Source: Gossypium raimondii (taxonomy: Eukaryota; Streptophyta; Magnoliopsida; Malvales; Malvaceae). From it: a stretch of 64,000 nt of DNA. The notes under the pieces are model-generated. The model did no database searches and was not told the DNA's origin. It worked only from the letters and a program-made list of their open reading frames with translations. Where the stretch lies: contig NC_068569.1 in assembly GCF_025698545.1 (NCBI RefSeq), positions 11,780,001-11,844,000 on the forward strand, in the 5' to 3' direction. Position numbers and translations under genes: made by a program. Below, one piece after another: positions 1-11,832 of the stretch (positions are counted from its first letter, which is position 1; each line of letters begins with the position of its first letter).

Positions 1-2189
1 AAATTAAATTAGGATTAAAAATTAATGAGTATAGTAAAATATTAAAATAAATAAATATTTAAAAAGATATATCAATTTTTAAAATTACAAAAATATACTA
101 TTTGAGTACCAAATACTCACCATTTATTTATTAATCAAACATTCTTAATATAAAAAATTACAAGTATAACTTCTAAATTTTAATAATAGAAAATTATTTT
201 AAAATTTAAAATTGCATGTACAAGTTTCATATGTGCAATTTATTCTTCTTTTAATAGTCCTTTTGTATATGCTAACAATTTTAAAATGCAACAAGATTAA
301 AGATCTCAAAAGATAATTTTATAATATGAGAAAATGTTAACAAAATATATAAAAAAATAGAAATTATTTTGTAAAAAATTATAAAATATAGTGTAGCCTT
401 TAATTTTATGTTGTTAGTTAAAAGAGGAAGGAATCTCACATTGTCTAGAAACAAGTTGCAAACCTATTCATGGCTCTATATATAAACATATTTTGTAAGT
501 TTTATTTTTATATTAATTGGTGACTCCTTAAAATATATAAAAAAAAGTTGTGTTGTCACTTTGGGTCTTTATAAAAGTTTATTCTCGTAAATTTTCAAAA
601 AATTGGTCTATTTTTATAATATTTTAATTTTTTTTTGAAAATTTAGTTTAAGAACAGGCAAAAGTGTGTCTACGTCAGCGTGTTTTTGTTGGCACTGGGT
701 AAAGCGCGTCCCCGTTAGCGTGTTTTCATGAAATTTTCTCTTAACGCTTCTACGTAGGCGTGTTTTGGGTTTTTTAGTCCATTTCGATAAATAAAATTTA
801 AAGTAACCCATTTTTGTAAATAAAGTAGGAAATGAGCATTTTTTAGTATAATGGTCGTAAAGTGATCCCATTTTATTATCACATTGTATCAAATTGACAA
901 TTAACTCTAACATATCCTACTACGAGAAGATATTATATTCAAAATAGTTTCAAAGTTAATTAGAGAGAGATGTAAAACCATGGTGGAAACTAGCAAATGT
1001 TCATGGAACCCAATAAGCTTTGAACTTACTTTATTCAACTTAGCTCACACCTTTTCAGTGCTCAATTTGGTACAATGTTGAAAGAAACCCATTGATTTGC
1101 TTTTATCTATCTACGATAAATGTAATGGAATCTCACTTCCTTCTTATCTTGTTATTATTTATTTTCACTTTTTCAGTTTTTTGGAATAGAGATGCTCCCT
1201 TCCCCCACCACACTTATTTGCAGCGGAGTTGGCTTACATTGTGTTGGGCCATGTATTTGGACCACACCAGCTCGACACTGAAAGCAAACCCAGAGTATTG
1301 TATTTGTTGGTAAGTTAATTGGATTGTTGTATTAGATTAAGACATTGATCTAACTTTGTGCCGTTTCATCATTTGATGGGGCTTATTGATTTTAATTTAA
1401 CCTCTCTTTTTTGTTTTATCTTCAGTAGCTTGTCACCTTGTTGATTCTATTTCTTGCTTTACCCTTTTTGGTTTAACGCCAAACGGTGTTATTTTAAGGA
1501 GGGTGATTAATAATATTGTGCTTTGGGTTTGAAGATTTTGATGATGACTTGTGTTGAAAAGTAGGTGGTTTTGAGGCAAAAAGCCATTGATAGTAATCAA
1601 CTTAAGAGCATGCATTGTCTGCTATCCAGTTATCAACCCTCACTTCACCATCATAATTTTCGTTTCATTTTACATTGTAATATAATCCAAGATTACATCA
1701 GGCGATAGTTTCACCTTAAAATATTTCCACAAATAGATGCAATAATTAGAGAAATCATTTCTCTCTAAAATTACCCCCACATGTATAACTTCATTTTTTT
1801 AACCAAAATACTTCAATAATAAAATGTTTAACTTTCCCATCATTTTAAATAAAAATAATAATTTTAAAATAATTTATACGTTTCCCATTTTTTATTTTTG
1901 TTTATATATATAACGAACAGCCTCAAAAATTTTAATCCTCCTTTTCCTTTATTTCTGGATCAAAATGCAACAACTTTACAACAAAAAGAAAAAAAAAAAG
2001 GTTTGAAATATAATTTCATAGTGGGGACTCAAAAACCACAATTAAAAAAAGAAGCTTTTCCAGGCAAGCAGGCCTGTATGTGCGTCTACTTTCATCATCA
2101 TTAAAGCTTAAAAAACACATATAACTAAATTAAATTTATTAACTTTTTTAAAAGCCACTTTCCCCAGCTCTTGCCACTTTCATTTCTTT
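1..2189. other. AT-rich intergenic region with no supported gene
   Basis: I see no convincing coding sequence here. The region is very A+T-rich, especially 1-400. A short GC-richer stretch at 1190-1310 reads open in several frames and has an acceptor-like TTTGCAG and a donor-like GTAAGT, but I recognise no protein in it. A three-unit 40-bp repeat at 668-766 is listed separately. Confidence 0.5.
668..766. repeat. Three tandem ~40-bp units with TACGTnnGCGTG cores
   Basis: Three imperfect copies of a core like TACGTCAGCGTGTTTT begin near 668, 708 and 748, an exact 40-base spacing. They sit in otherwise AT-rich DNA. Their CG content contrasts with the surroundings, so this may be a fragment of a dispersed transposon. 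The family is unknown to me. Confidence 0.55.
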
Positions 2190-2200
2190 TATATATATAC
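2190..2200 (+). promoter_or_regulatory. TATA-like tract upstream of the J-domain gene
   Basis: A TATATATATA tract lies about 100 bp before the ATG at 2302, after a CT-rich stretch. It is a plausible TATA box with a leader of roughly 70-80 nt. The leader contains a T12-G10 run at 2253-2274. This is inferred from position only. Confidence 0.35.
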
Positions 2201-2301
2201 AAGTAATCATCTTTTCTTTTGCAAACCCAGAATTGAAATTTCTTCATCTCTCTTTTTTTTTTTTGGGGGGGGGGTCTTGCAAAGGCTTTTCTCCAAGTTA
2301 A

Positions 2302-4645
2302 ATGGACGAGTCTTGGCGAATGTGCATGGGAATGTCAACTACTCATCATCTTCCTCGACGGAAATCTATGGAAAATTCCATTTTTTCGTTGAACCATGTC
2401 ACTATGGTGGTGCCAGATCATAATCTTCACGTGGATGACTTTTCCGATGTCTTCGGCGGTCCTCCGCGGAGTGTGCTTTGCCGGAAGTTATCTGGCGACT
2501 TCACCCGGTCGGCATCCTTTTACGAAGAGGTTTTCCGGCCACCGGAATTCATCTCATCTCGTTCGATGAAGGATGGCCGGAGCTTGCCGGCGTTTAAGAT
2601 TCCGTCGAGGGAGGAAGGGTTCTACAGTGACATTTTTGGGCCGGTTGACGATCACTGGCGGTCTAGGGAAAGGTCAAGGTCAAATTCAAAAGCGAAGTCA
2701 AACTCATCGTCGGTGCTGAGTTCGGAGGAGCTGAGTCCTCTTCGGCCGGTGATCGGAGATGATGTCGGTTTGTCGTCTATTGCTTCAAAGCTCAGGTAGT
2801 CTAATAAGTTTATAAAAAAAGAAAAAAAATTTGCCCAGTTGTTTAATAACTGTTATTCAAATTTCAACTGTTTTGCCTTGTCGTCTACTTTTGACGTTTA
2901 TATCCCTGTCTACTCAGGTGTATTTAGTGAATCGGGTAAATTTAAGTCAGGTTTAAAAATTTTGAGCTAATTTCAAAGTTCATTTCCTTTTTTCTATTAT
3001 TCAACGTTTTTTCATTAGAATTAAAAAAGGGTTTAGGTCAGATTTAACGTTCTCCAACAACTAATTAGGATTTGATCACTCCAAAGTATCACTAATTAGG
3101 CCATAATTTAGCCATTTCTGAGTATGTTTTTATACCATTTCAAGTCTTCAGCATATATCAGAAGCTATTGATTGAAAAACATGTAAATTCGGAGGTGCAG
3201 GCCAATCAATGTACCAAGCAGATGGAACTCAACGAGAACGGCGGCAGATGAGGAAGCAGCAAAGCAACAACAAGGGATGCCAGCATTTCCAAGAAGTCGT
3301 ACTTTCTATAACGAAAATCTTTACATGGAAAATGAATACAATAACAATGTGGTCGACAACTTGATGAGAAGCTCATCGTACAACTATGGATTCAGTCGGC
3401 GTGCCACTTCTCCAGAAATCATAAGCTTGGAACCCCATTCTTTTCGAAGTGTCAAAATATCAGCTGATGATTTTGAGTTCAATTCCCCTTCATCTCCTGC
3501 CTCTTCACTTTGTCATGAACCAGTCAGTGTCCCAAGTGATTCAATGCACCAAAAAGAAGATGATGAAGATGAAGATGAAGACGAGGAAGAAGTTATGAGT
3601 TCTTATGTCATTGAGATCAACTCTGATGTTAGAGAGAGTAATGGTGAAGCAGTTTCAATTGATGAAGCGATTGCTTGGGCAAAGGAAAGATACAATTCAC
3701 AAAGTTCTGAAAAAACCCAGTCAACTGAAACAGAAGGTGAGATTGTGAATTATGAATTTTTGTGACCAAAGTTAAGCTGGATGGATAAAATAACATGATC
3801 TTCATATATGGTTTGCAGCAAGGTCTAATTCCCATGAATCATTTGACCTGCAAATGGATGGCCATGGAACAATGCAATCTCCAATGGTAAATTCTCTCTC
3901 TCCTCTTCAGAAGCAAAATTTTAGTGTCACAGACGAATTATAAAACATGTTTTTGCTACTTCTTAATTTGCAGGAAGATGAAGAAAAGAAATTGAAAGTA
4001 AAAGAAGAACTAGACAGAACAGAAGAGCATGTAAGTTAGAGCCATTGTAGATTCTTTCTGTTGACTGGTTTATGAGCAAGATTTGATCAACATGTACTTT
4101 TTCCTTTGATGCAACTGCAGATTAAAATGGGGATTTTGGATGATGATGTCAAGCTTTGGTCATCTGGGAAAGAAAATAACATCCAATTGCTCCTTTCAAC
4201 ACTTCATCATGTAAGATGTTTAAGTAACCTTTACCTTGTTTTAAGGATTTCATTTATTTCCAGGCGAGATTATAACATAATTTTTTTATTGGTTGGTTAA
4301 TTGAAAATGTATTCAGATTCTGTGGCCTAATAGCGGTTGGAACATGATCCCATTAACAAATCTTAAAGAAAGCTCACAAGTGAAAAAAGCTTATCAGAAA
4401 GCTAGGCTATGTCTTCACCCAGACAAACTGCAACAAAGAGGTGCATCCCTTTCGCAAAAATATGTTGCAGAGAAGGTCTTTTCCATCCTCCAGGTAACAC
4501 AAAGAGGGTTCCCCTTTGAATTTTATGAGGAAATAAAAGTGACTCATTGTGAAATTCAATCTAAATTCAGGTTTTAATTTGATGCTATATGACACTGTAG
4601 GATGCATGGGCTGCTTTCATCTCCCAAGATGTCTTCTTCAACTAG
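2302..4645 (+). CDS. J-domain (auxilin/JAC1-like) protein, 7 exons, 488 aa
   Basis: The exons are 2302-2795, 3201-3736, 3819-3886, 3974-4030, 4121-4210, 4317-4493 and 4601-4645. All introns are GT-AG and the frame is continuous to TAG. The N-terminal two thirds is Ser/Pro-rich and low in complexity (family motif VDDFSDVFGG near residue 45; acidic D/E run near residues 284-295). The C-terminal ~75 residues form an auxilin-type J domain with the HPD tripeptide at about 449-451 in LCLHPDKLQQRGA, ending with DAWAAF. Plant proteins of this layout include JAC1, needed for chloroplast photorelocation, and relatives of At1g30280. They are thought to recruit Hsp70, as auxilin does in clathrin uncoating. 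Assignment to the family is firm. The exact orthologue and cellular role are inference. The start ATG is the first in the leader and begins the conserved N-terminus. Confidence 0.9.
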
Positions 4646-5100
4646 TCGAAGACCCCAGGGGATTTCGGAACCTTTCCAGGAAGCTTGTAACAAACAAACA
4701 GTCCTTGGACTAGGATTGAGGAGGTCTGTTTAAAAGGCTAAAAACTATGGGAATGTGCAAGAAGTATCTATTACGTTAATTTGGTAGATATGGTAAGAAC
4801 TGAAATTAGACCATATATGCAAGAATTTTGTATGGTGGTTTGATGTTTTGTGAAGATGCCTACATTCTACATTTCTCATTCATCCAGGAAGACCTAATAA
4901 CCAGAAAATCAATCAAAATGCTGTTTGAAAATAACGTTAAGGATTATAATATATATATACTCTATGCCTTTGATTTGACCATGATGACTCAGTAGACAAA
5001 TTTGCCAGAGAAAAAAAAAATCTAAAAGTGTTCTTTGATGCTCCCAAGCTAACACAGTCTCTCTGATCGAGGGTTGATCTTTCTGTGTTCTAACCTATCA

Positions 5101-5195
5101 GAATTAAAACTGAACTATAATGCAACTATGCCCACCAACGGACCTAACTGAATTAAAACCTGAACTATCATGCAACTATGCCCACCAATGGTACA
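5101..5195. repeat. Direct duplication, ~50-bp unit
   Basis: Two copies sharing GAATTAAAAC, TGAACTAT, ATGCAACTATGCCCACCAA start near 5101 and 5151. They differ at only a few bases, which indicates a recent tandem duplication in the spacer. Confidence 0.75.
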
Positions 5196-5284
5196 CCATG
5201 TTTTTTTAATCAGAAACAAGTTGGGAAATAACGCTAAAAGACAAGGACCTATTTATACTCATCAATTATATAGAAAATGAATTG

Positions 5285-5450
5285 AACTGGATAGAGTAAA
5301 TGAAGGGCTTGCTCTGCAAAAAAACACTGACACGGATGTGAATGAATTATTTATAAGACAAGTTCAATCTGATAGAGTAACTGAGGGTTGTTCTGCAAAA
5401 AGCATTGTCACAAATGTGAATGAATGATTGTAAGCCAAGTTCAATCTTCA
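5285..5450. repeat. Direct duplication, ~82-bp unit
   Basis: Two copies start near 5289 and 5372. Both contain GATAGAGTAA, TCTGCAAAAA, ATGTGAATGAAT and AAGTTCAATCT in the same order. They are about 80% alike, so this duplication is older than the one at 5101. Confidence 0.7.
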
Positions 5451-5942
5451 GTAAAGTACAGAGAGAATAAACGAAAGTGCTAAAGACAAGAGAACAAGGT
5501 TTTTTCTTTAAGTCCCAGAAATCCTAGAAACTACCCGAGAAATATTGGCGTGTTAAAGTCTTACAGCAACACAGAATAACATTATTAGATGCGGGTCACT
5601 GATTTGGTTACATTATCTTTGTGCCTTTCTCAGTCAAAGAGGACAACTGTGGTTTTCTATTTTTTTTTCTTTTAAAAGATTTCATAAGTGTTTGTAAAAA
5701 GTAAAAACCGAAGCCTTGAGGCTTGAGCCTTTAATCTTTTGTCCATAAAGATAACATAGTCCATTTGTTGCCTAATTGCACAAACATATGGAAATTTTCC
5801 ATATGTGGATTGAGGGAAAAAAGAGTTAAAAAACAGCACCAGGTAATCTTACTGTTTTGGGTCTTTCATTTACAATGCAATATAAGAAATTGGCAAAATT
5901 TACATGTCACAAGGTTCAAAGAAAGAAGAAAACCACAAATAA

Positions 5943-6072
5943 TCAGCTATTGCCTCCTTGTCTTAGCAACTTCTTAAACTCTTCACCAGTGCTCTTTAGC
6001 ATGTTAGCCACAGGCAATTTAACCCCACATTGTAAGACTTTAATGTTTCTTGGTTTTATCCTCTTCTCTAAC
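5943..6072 (-). pseudogene. Possible orphan terminal exon, mTERF-like C-terminus
   Basis: On the minus strand an acceptor-like TTTTCAG is followed by an open frame to TGA. It encodes about 42 residues beginning RLEKRIKPRNIKVLQ. An LEKRI(I/K)PR motif of this kind is typical near the C-terminus of plant mTERF-family organelle transcription factors. I could not assemble upstream exons between 6073 and 7720, so this is either the last exon of a gene I failed to resolve or a remnant. The call rests on one short motif. Confidence 0.3.
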
Positions 6073-7696
6073 CTGAAAACAAACAAATAAGTGCCACCTT
6101 CGATATTTCATGCAGTTAAATGAAACAAATAGTTTCAACGCAAACTAAAGTCTGAGATGATTTGAAGTCAGTCAAGTGATAAAGGTAATGTCAGTTAGAA
6201 TTGCCTATGACTTAGCATTCAATAGAATTAACTCTCGCCCAGAAGACACAAATATTTATGATCCTGAGAATACCTAGTTTTACTGCTCCAGCATGCTGAA
6301 TGAAAGCGATTCAAGCCATACTACGGTTTACCACTACTGAAAGCGAATGACAATCTGAAGTTGCATCGTATCAATTCAGTGACAACAGATTGTTATCTCA
6401 GAAAGTTCTCAAAAAGCTATTTCAAACAATTACACTCGCAAGTCACATGGTTAGATTTCAGGAATGCAATGTCATTACTCAACTAGTAAAAGGAAACAAG
6501 AGACAGAGAACCATGGAGCTCATTTACATTAAATGCAAGAGATATCCAGCACAGATACAGAATTTACGAATATCATAAAATATAGAATTAATTTGTGCAC
6601 ACCTGATAGTCCAAGAGGGGAATGTTACTTTTTCGTTGACAGCCAGTTTTCTAATGAACGATTTTTGTTGTCTTATTCATGTGTCATTGGAGCTTAGTGA
6701 ATAAAAAATAGAGCCAAACCACCCAAAGTGTATCCACTAGTACATTTCTATTCAAGCGTTATTGACGATCCCCTCTTCCCCAGGGTCAAAACAAAGTTAT
6801 TGACGATCCACCGGCACTACTGCTAAGTGAAATCCGTGGTGTGGGGATCCAACACAAGATAGAGAAACTGCTTTTGAATTTTTAATGAAACGTCGTGAAT
6901 ATGACTTCTCGTATAAAATGGATGAATGAATATAAAGGATTAGGCACGTCATTATGTTTTCTAGATCACCATGGCTTTTCACTCTTCTGTTGTTTTATTC
7001 ACTCAAAATTCAAGCAGCAATTTCTGCCTTCTTACATTATTGCTTATTACCAAGGGGCACGAATTCCTTCAAGATTGATAATTTTAGAGATAAAAGTGAG
7101 CAACCTAACCAATAATAATAATAATAATAATAAAAGAGCAAGGCGGAAGGGATAAAAGTGGGTGCAACCGATTCATTTCCAACGAAATCCATGATTCAGC
7201 GTGTGTGCAGAGATATATACATAAACTTATTCATTGTTTTCAATTTTTCCTATTCCTTCTTCCCTCTCCCCCCCCCAAAAAATAAAAGTTCTTGGATTTT
7301 AACTTACTCTGAATCACTTTTGACCTCCAAAACAGTTGAACTGTCAATCTTCTTCTCTTCTTGTTTTCCCCAGCTGCCAAATGCACCCAACTAAACTTAA
7401 CACAAACATTCATACAGAAAAACAGCAAATAAAATCCCTATCTTCACAAAAAAAAAACAATTATGAAAAACGAGAGGAGCCCGAGAGACGGAGAGTTGGT
7501 ACCTCGAAGCAGGGTGGGACCTATGATCCAACAGAGCTAATAACCTCTTCCCTCGTTGAAGCGATTTCCCTCCACTTGACCTATGAAATCTTTTTGAAAC
7601 AACAGTATTATTTTGTTCCTGGGTCGGGCTTTTTTCCAGGTATTCGGGCCTCCCAGGCCTCACTTCCTTGTCAGGGTATTCTTCTTCATTTTTTTT
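6073..7696. other. Spacer, possible unresolved minus-strand gene
   Basis: There is no confident gene. A GC-richer stretch at about 7470-7690 is open on the minus strand for ~107 codons and could be the 5' part of the transcript that ends at 5943, but no family is recognisable. A 14-base direct repeat GTTATTGACGATCC occurs at about 6758 and 6798. An AAT microsatellite lies near 7110-7133. Confidence 0.4.
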
Positions 7697-7885
7697 TGGG
7701 TAAACTACACCCATGGTCACTTTTATTTACCTCGGTTTATATTTTAGTCACTTATGTTTGAAATGTTATGTTTTAGCCACTTACGTTATCGCGTTGTAAC
7801 ATTTTAGTCACAGAGTCGTTAATTGTCGTTAACGGTATAACAGTAAGCTGACGTGGCACGTTAAATTATCATTTCAAATAAAAAT
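7697..7885. mobile_element. Terminal segment of a MULE/MITE-like element
   Basis: The sequence starts GGGTAAACTACACCCATGG and continues with repeated TTTTAGTCACTTA-type phrases and TGACGTGGCACGTTAAAT. This pattern is common at the ends of plant Mutator-like elements. No matching inverted end was found on the other side, so the element looks truncated. It abuts the inverted repeat that follows. Confidence 0.4.
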
Positions 7886-7895
7886 TTTACAATTG

Positions 7896-8285
7896 GTTTC
7901 CATATTTTTTTGCTTTGAACAATTTAATTTTTTTCTTTTATATTCTTTTAACTTTTCCTTTTTCTTTTTAATTCTCTTATGCTTCTCCCTCTATTTTCCT
8001 ACCTTCTCTATTTCTTTTAACATATCAAGAAGTCGAATTGGCAGTGAAGAAAGAAGCATGGTATGGATTTATGGGTTTTGGTTATAGACAATGATGACTT
8101 TTGACTTTTTGCTTCATTTTTCACTGTCAATTCGACTTCCTGATATGTTAAAAGAAAGAAGGTAGGAAAATAGAGGAAGAAACAGAAGAGAATGAAAAAT
8201 AAATAAATAAAAGAGAGAAAAGTTTAAACAACATACAAAAATTAAATTGCTCAAAACTAAAAAAATGTGGAGATCTATTGCCCGA
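7896..8285. repeat. Large inverted repeat (hairpin) upstream of the RH1 gene
   Basis: The left arm (~7896-8065) and right arm (~8105-8280) are reverse complements at roughly 80% identity. Both carry a stretch reading TTTTAACATATCA(A/G)GAAG followed by TCGAATTG(G/A)CAGTGAA on their respective strands. The loop is about 40 bp. This fits a foldback transposon or a duplicated inverted segment. It ends ~130 bp before the RH1 start codon, so it may overlap that gene's promoter. Confidence 0.7.
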
Positions 8286-8414
8286 TAGAGCATTGAGCCA
8301 AGTCCTCTTCTTTCTCCCGCGTCTAAAACCATTGTTCTGAGATTTAACAGTTTAGGGTTTAAGGTTTTTTTTTTCTTAATGTTTCAAGCTTGAATCAGAG
8401 AGGAAAAAAGAAAG

Positions 8415-11400
8415 ATGGAAGTGAAGAAAAGAAGTACCCCAATTCTTCCATGGATGCGAAGCCCAGTTGACGTGAATCAGTTTGAGGCTTGTGCTCTCAA
8501 TCTTGTCCCTTGTCTTGACCCCAGGTTAGAAGTTCTTTCTTTTTTCACCCTTTAAGCTTTAACTTGGTTTCCCAATTTGACTTTGATATTGAATCATTTT
8601 TTAAGGTTGACAGTTTTGATTATCGATTTCTTTCAAGTTAGGTTGGAGGTGGCTTTAGACAAAATGGGCTTCTCTTCACTCTTCCCAGTGCAAGTTGCTG
8701 TTTGGCAAGAGACAATAGGGCCTGGGGCTTTCGAGCGAGATCTCTGCATAAATTCACCAACAGGAAGTGGGAAGACTTTAGCGTACGCTTTGCCGATCGT
8801 ACAGAAGCTGTCTACTCGTTCTGTTAAATGTCTACGGGCTTTGGTGGTCTTGCCTACACGCGACTTGGCCTTGCAGGTGAACTGTTTGTAAAGTGACTCA
8901 AATCCCTCTTATGAAATCTTTACAATAGCCTGAACTATCTTATATGCTTTTTCTTTGGTTATTTGTATCCTCCTTTTACAAGTTACTTCTTTTTTGTCTC
9001 GCTGCTATGAGGGATTAACATGTCGGTTTTTGGTTCGTCTTGTTCAGGTTAAGGAAGTTTTTGCAGCCATTGCACCTGCATTAGGTTTATCTGTTGGTTT
9101 AGCGGTGGGTCAATCTTCGATTGCTGATGAAATATCAGAGCTTATAAAGAGACCTAAGCTTGAGGCAGGCATATGTTATGACCCAGAAGATGTAACACGT
9201 GAACTGCAAAGTTCAGTTGATATATTAGTGGCAACCCCAGGAAGGCTTATGGACCATATTAACTCTACAAAGGGATTTACTCTGGAGCATCTCTGTTACC
9301 TTGTAAGTGGTGGACTACTTGTATGCATTGCAACTACTATTGGGCCTTGACTTCATTTCCAATGGTATTTTTAGAATGTTTGTTCCTAAACATTGTCCAT
9401 GGGATTGAAACATTTTACCTGAGATCTGTCTGTTCGAGACTTGATAATTTCGCTATCCTATCTTGACTTCCTATGGTAAATTATTTCAGGTAGTTGATGA
9501 AACAGATCGACTTCTCAGAGAAGCATATCAGTCTTGGCTACCAACTGTACTTCAATTAACTCAATCTAATGAAGAAAGCCTCTTTCCTCTTGCTAATTCT
9601 TTTCTTTCATCTACCTTTGGTTCCTTAAAAACCATAAGAAGATGGTAAGTTCTATGCTCTTTTTCATTTCTTAATCTTTGATGTTTACTATTTAGCAATG
9701 AGCCTCAGCACAAAATTATCTGAACTTAGTTTCTCATTTGTTTGTACATTTTTATTTGTAAAATGTGCATTTTTGTTTAGAAGCATTTACATGCATATAT
9801 AGACAGGCTTGGATACGTGTAATTGTGTATGTATACATACTGGAACTAGCCTTCTTGCAGGGGTGGATGTTTGATTGCTTTAACCATTCATCAGCTTTTT
9901 CCTCTTTTTTTTTTCTTTTGACAAATAGCATGGTCTGGTATAAACGATTTACCTTTTTCTTTAATCATATGGTTTCGTAAAGTATTTAGTAAAATTGTGT
10001 AAAATAGTGTTCTCTTGCATATTGATCTATAAATGCTTGAAACTACCTCCTTTGGTGTCTTTGGAACTGTTGAGTGTCAAGAATAGTAACTGAGTTCCTT
10101 TACCAAATTCTTGAAAGTTTATCATCCTCGGAATAATGATATGTTCAAAATATATCCCAAGTATTTTATATGGTTTGCATATTTGATGCAGTGGTGTGGA
10201 AAGGGGGTTCAAGGGTAAACCTCACCCGAGGCTTGTGAAGATGGTTTTATCTGCCACCTTAACCCAAGATCCAAGCAAGCTTGCTCAGCTTAATCTTCAT
10301 CACCCTTTGCTGATGACAACAGGGAAAAGACGTTACCAGCTCCCTGAAAAATTGGAATCGTACAAACTCGTATGCTTCAAAATCTTGCGAATATATATGT
10401 CGTGTTCTTCGTGAGTCTATTAGTGTTTCAACAACCTCTTGAGCTCAAACATTGTCAAGTTCTTTTATTTCCAGCTTGATTTTAATATGGGGTTTAAACT
10501 TAATTGCAAGGAAAGTTGAATCTTAATTGTTTTCCTTTGGCCAAAGCTCACTTAAAGTTCTTCATCAGTTTGTTGTGAAATGTCAAGACGATAACCAAAT
10601 GTGTTACAAGTTTTAGCAATGCATGTGCTGTCCTTTTTCCTGCTTTGAATTATGAAATTTTCTGAAATTTAGTTTCTATTGCAGGTGCCTTTTTTTTTTC
10701 CTGGTTTTATTAAATTTCTATGTATTCTACAGATTTGTGAATCAAACCTGAGGCCACTGTATTTGGTTGCCCTTCTTCAAGAATTAGGAGAAGAGAAGTG
10801 TATTGTTTTCACCTCATCCACTGAGTCAACTCACCGCCTTTGTACGTTGCTGAACCTTTTTGGTGATTTAGGTATAAAAATAAAGGAGTATTCAGGCCTT
10901 CAACGTCAGTCTCGAAGAAGGTAATGCCTGGATTATTTTCACCCACTTTATATCATATTGATAACAATCATTCACAATGTTTTGATGATGTCTGTGAGGC
11001 GATTATATATATGCTCGATGAGTTTTAACGAAATGAAACTTTGTGCTGCAGCAAGACATTGAAATCATTTCGAGAAGGAAAGGTGCAAGTACTTGTATCC
11101 TCTGATGCAATGACTCGTGGAATGGATGTTCAAGGGGTGAGAAATGTCATTAATTATGACATTCCTGCATATATAAAGACCTATATTCATCGAGCTGGTC
11201 GAACTGCTAGAGCAGGTCAAGCTGGGCGTTGCTTCACATTGCTACATAAATATGAGGTATGTGAATTTGTTATTGCTTCTAACCGTGGTGGTTATTATAT
11301 GACAATGAGCACATGTGGATAAGACTTCTAGCTTTGTTGTCGTTAACCTTTTTGTCCTTTTTCAGCGAGGCAAATGTTTGCTCGATTTGAAACATGTAAA

Positions 11401-11832
11401 CAAAGAACGTTGGGTTTCTTCTGGTAAAATTTGAGCTGTGAAATTATTTGTTGTTTTACTTGTTTCAGGTGAAACGTTTCAAGAAGATGTTGCAGAAAGC
11501 AGACAATGAGTCGGTTCCTCATTACTCTGTTCCTTCCAGTTCAATTGAGACATTGCGTGCTGCTTATAACTCTGGTAATTTCTTGGTCCCTTATCCATGG
11601 CTATTCCACTTACTTACATGCCTCTTCTTGTAAACGATTTGACATATTAGAAAGTGAGATAGAGGGTTTTTCTTAAGCCTTAAAACTAAAGGTTTTCATT
11701 GTTTATAATGTATCATCAGCCCTAGGAAAATTGAAAGAGACGGTTGAATCAGAAGCGTCTCGCAAGAGAAAATTTGGTTCCAAGTTTTCGAAATTGAGCA
11801 GGACCAAGCCAACAGACCGTCTGAAGGGATGA
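8415..11832 (+). CDS. DEAD-box ATP-dependent RNA helicase, RH1 type, 9 exons, 514 aa
   Basis: The exons are 8415-8524, 8642-8876, 9048-9302, 9490-9644, 10192-10369, 10733-10920, 11052-11256, 11469-11574 and 11720-11832. All are GT-AG with continuous frame. Visible helicase motifs are Walker A SPTGSGKT (75-82), PTRDLALQ (108-115), ATPGRL (177-182), DETD in place of DEAD (203-206), SAT (272-274) and HRAGRTAR (420-427). The Lys/Arg-rich tail is typical. The family unwinds RNA duplexes using ATP. The DETD box, an insert between motifs Ia and II, and the short N-terminus match the plant RH1 subgroup (Arabidopsis At4g15850, about 520 aa). The specific RNA target is unknown. The start ATG is in a purine-rich context and is followed by the conserved MRSPVDV region. 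Confidence 0.92.

Larger units (their letters stand above)
4646..5942. other. 3' flank and spacer with local tandem duplications
   Basis: No gene is visible. The first ~250 bp probably hold the 3'UTR of the J-domain gene. Two separate direct duplications occur at 5101-5195 and 5285-5450 and are described separately. Confidence 0.5.

Noticed and set aside
1092..1313. 73-codon frame with hydrophobic start
   Set aside because: No family similarity; the hydrophobic part comes from a T-rich tract. It was kept only as a note in the intergenic entry.
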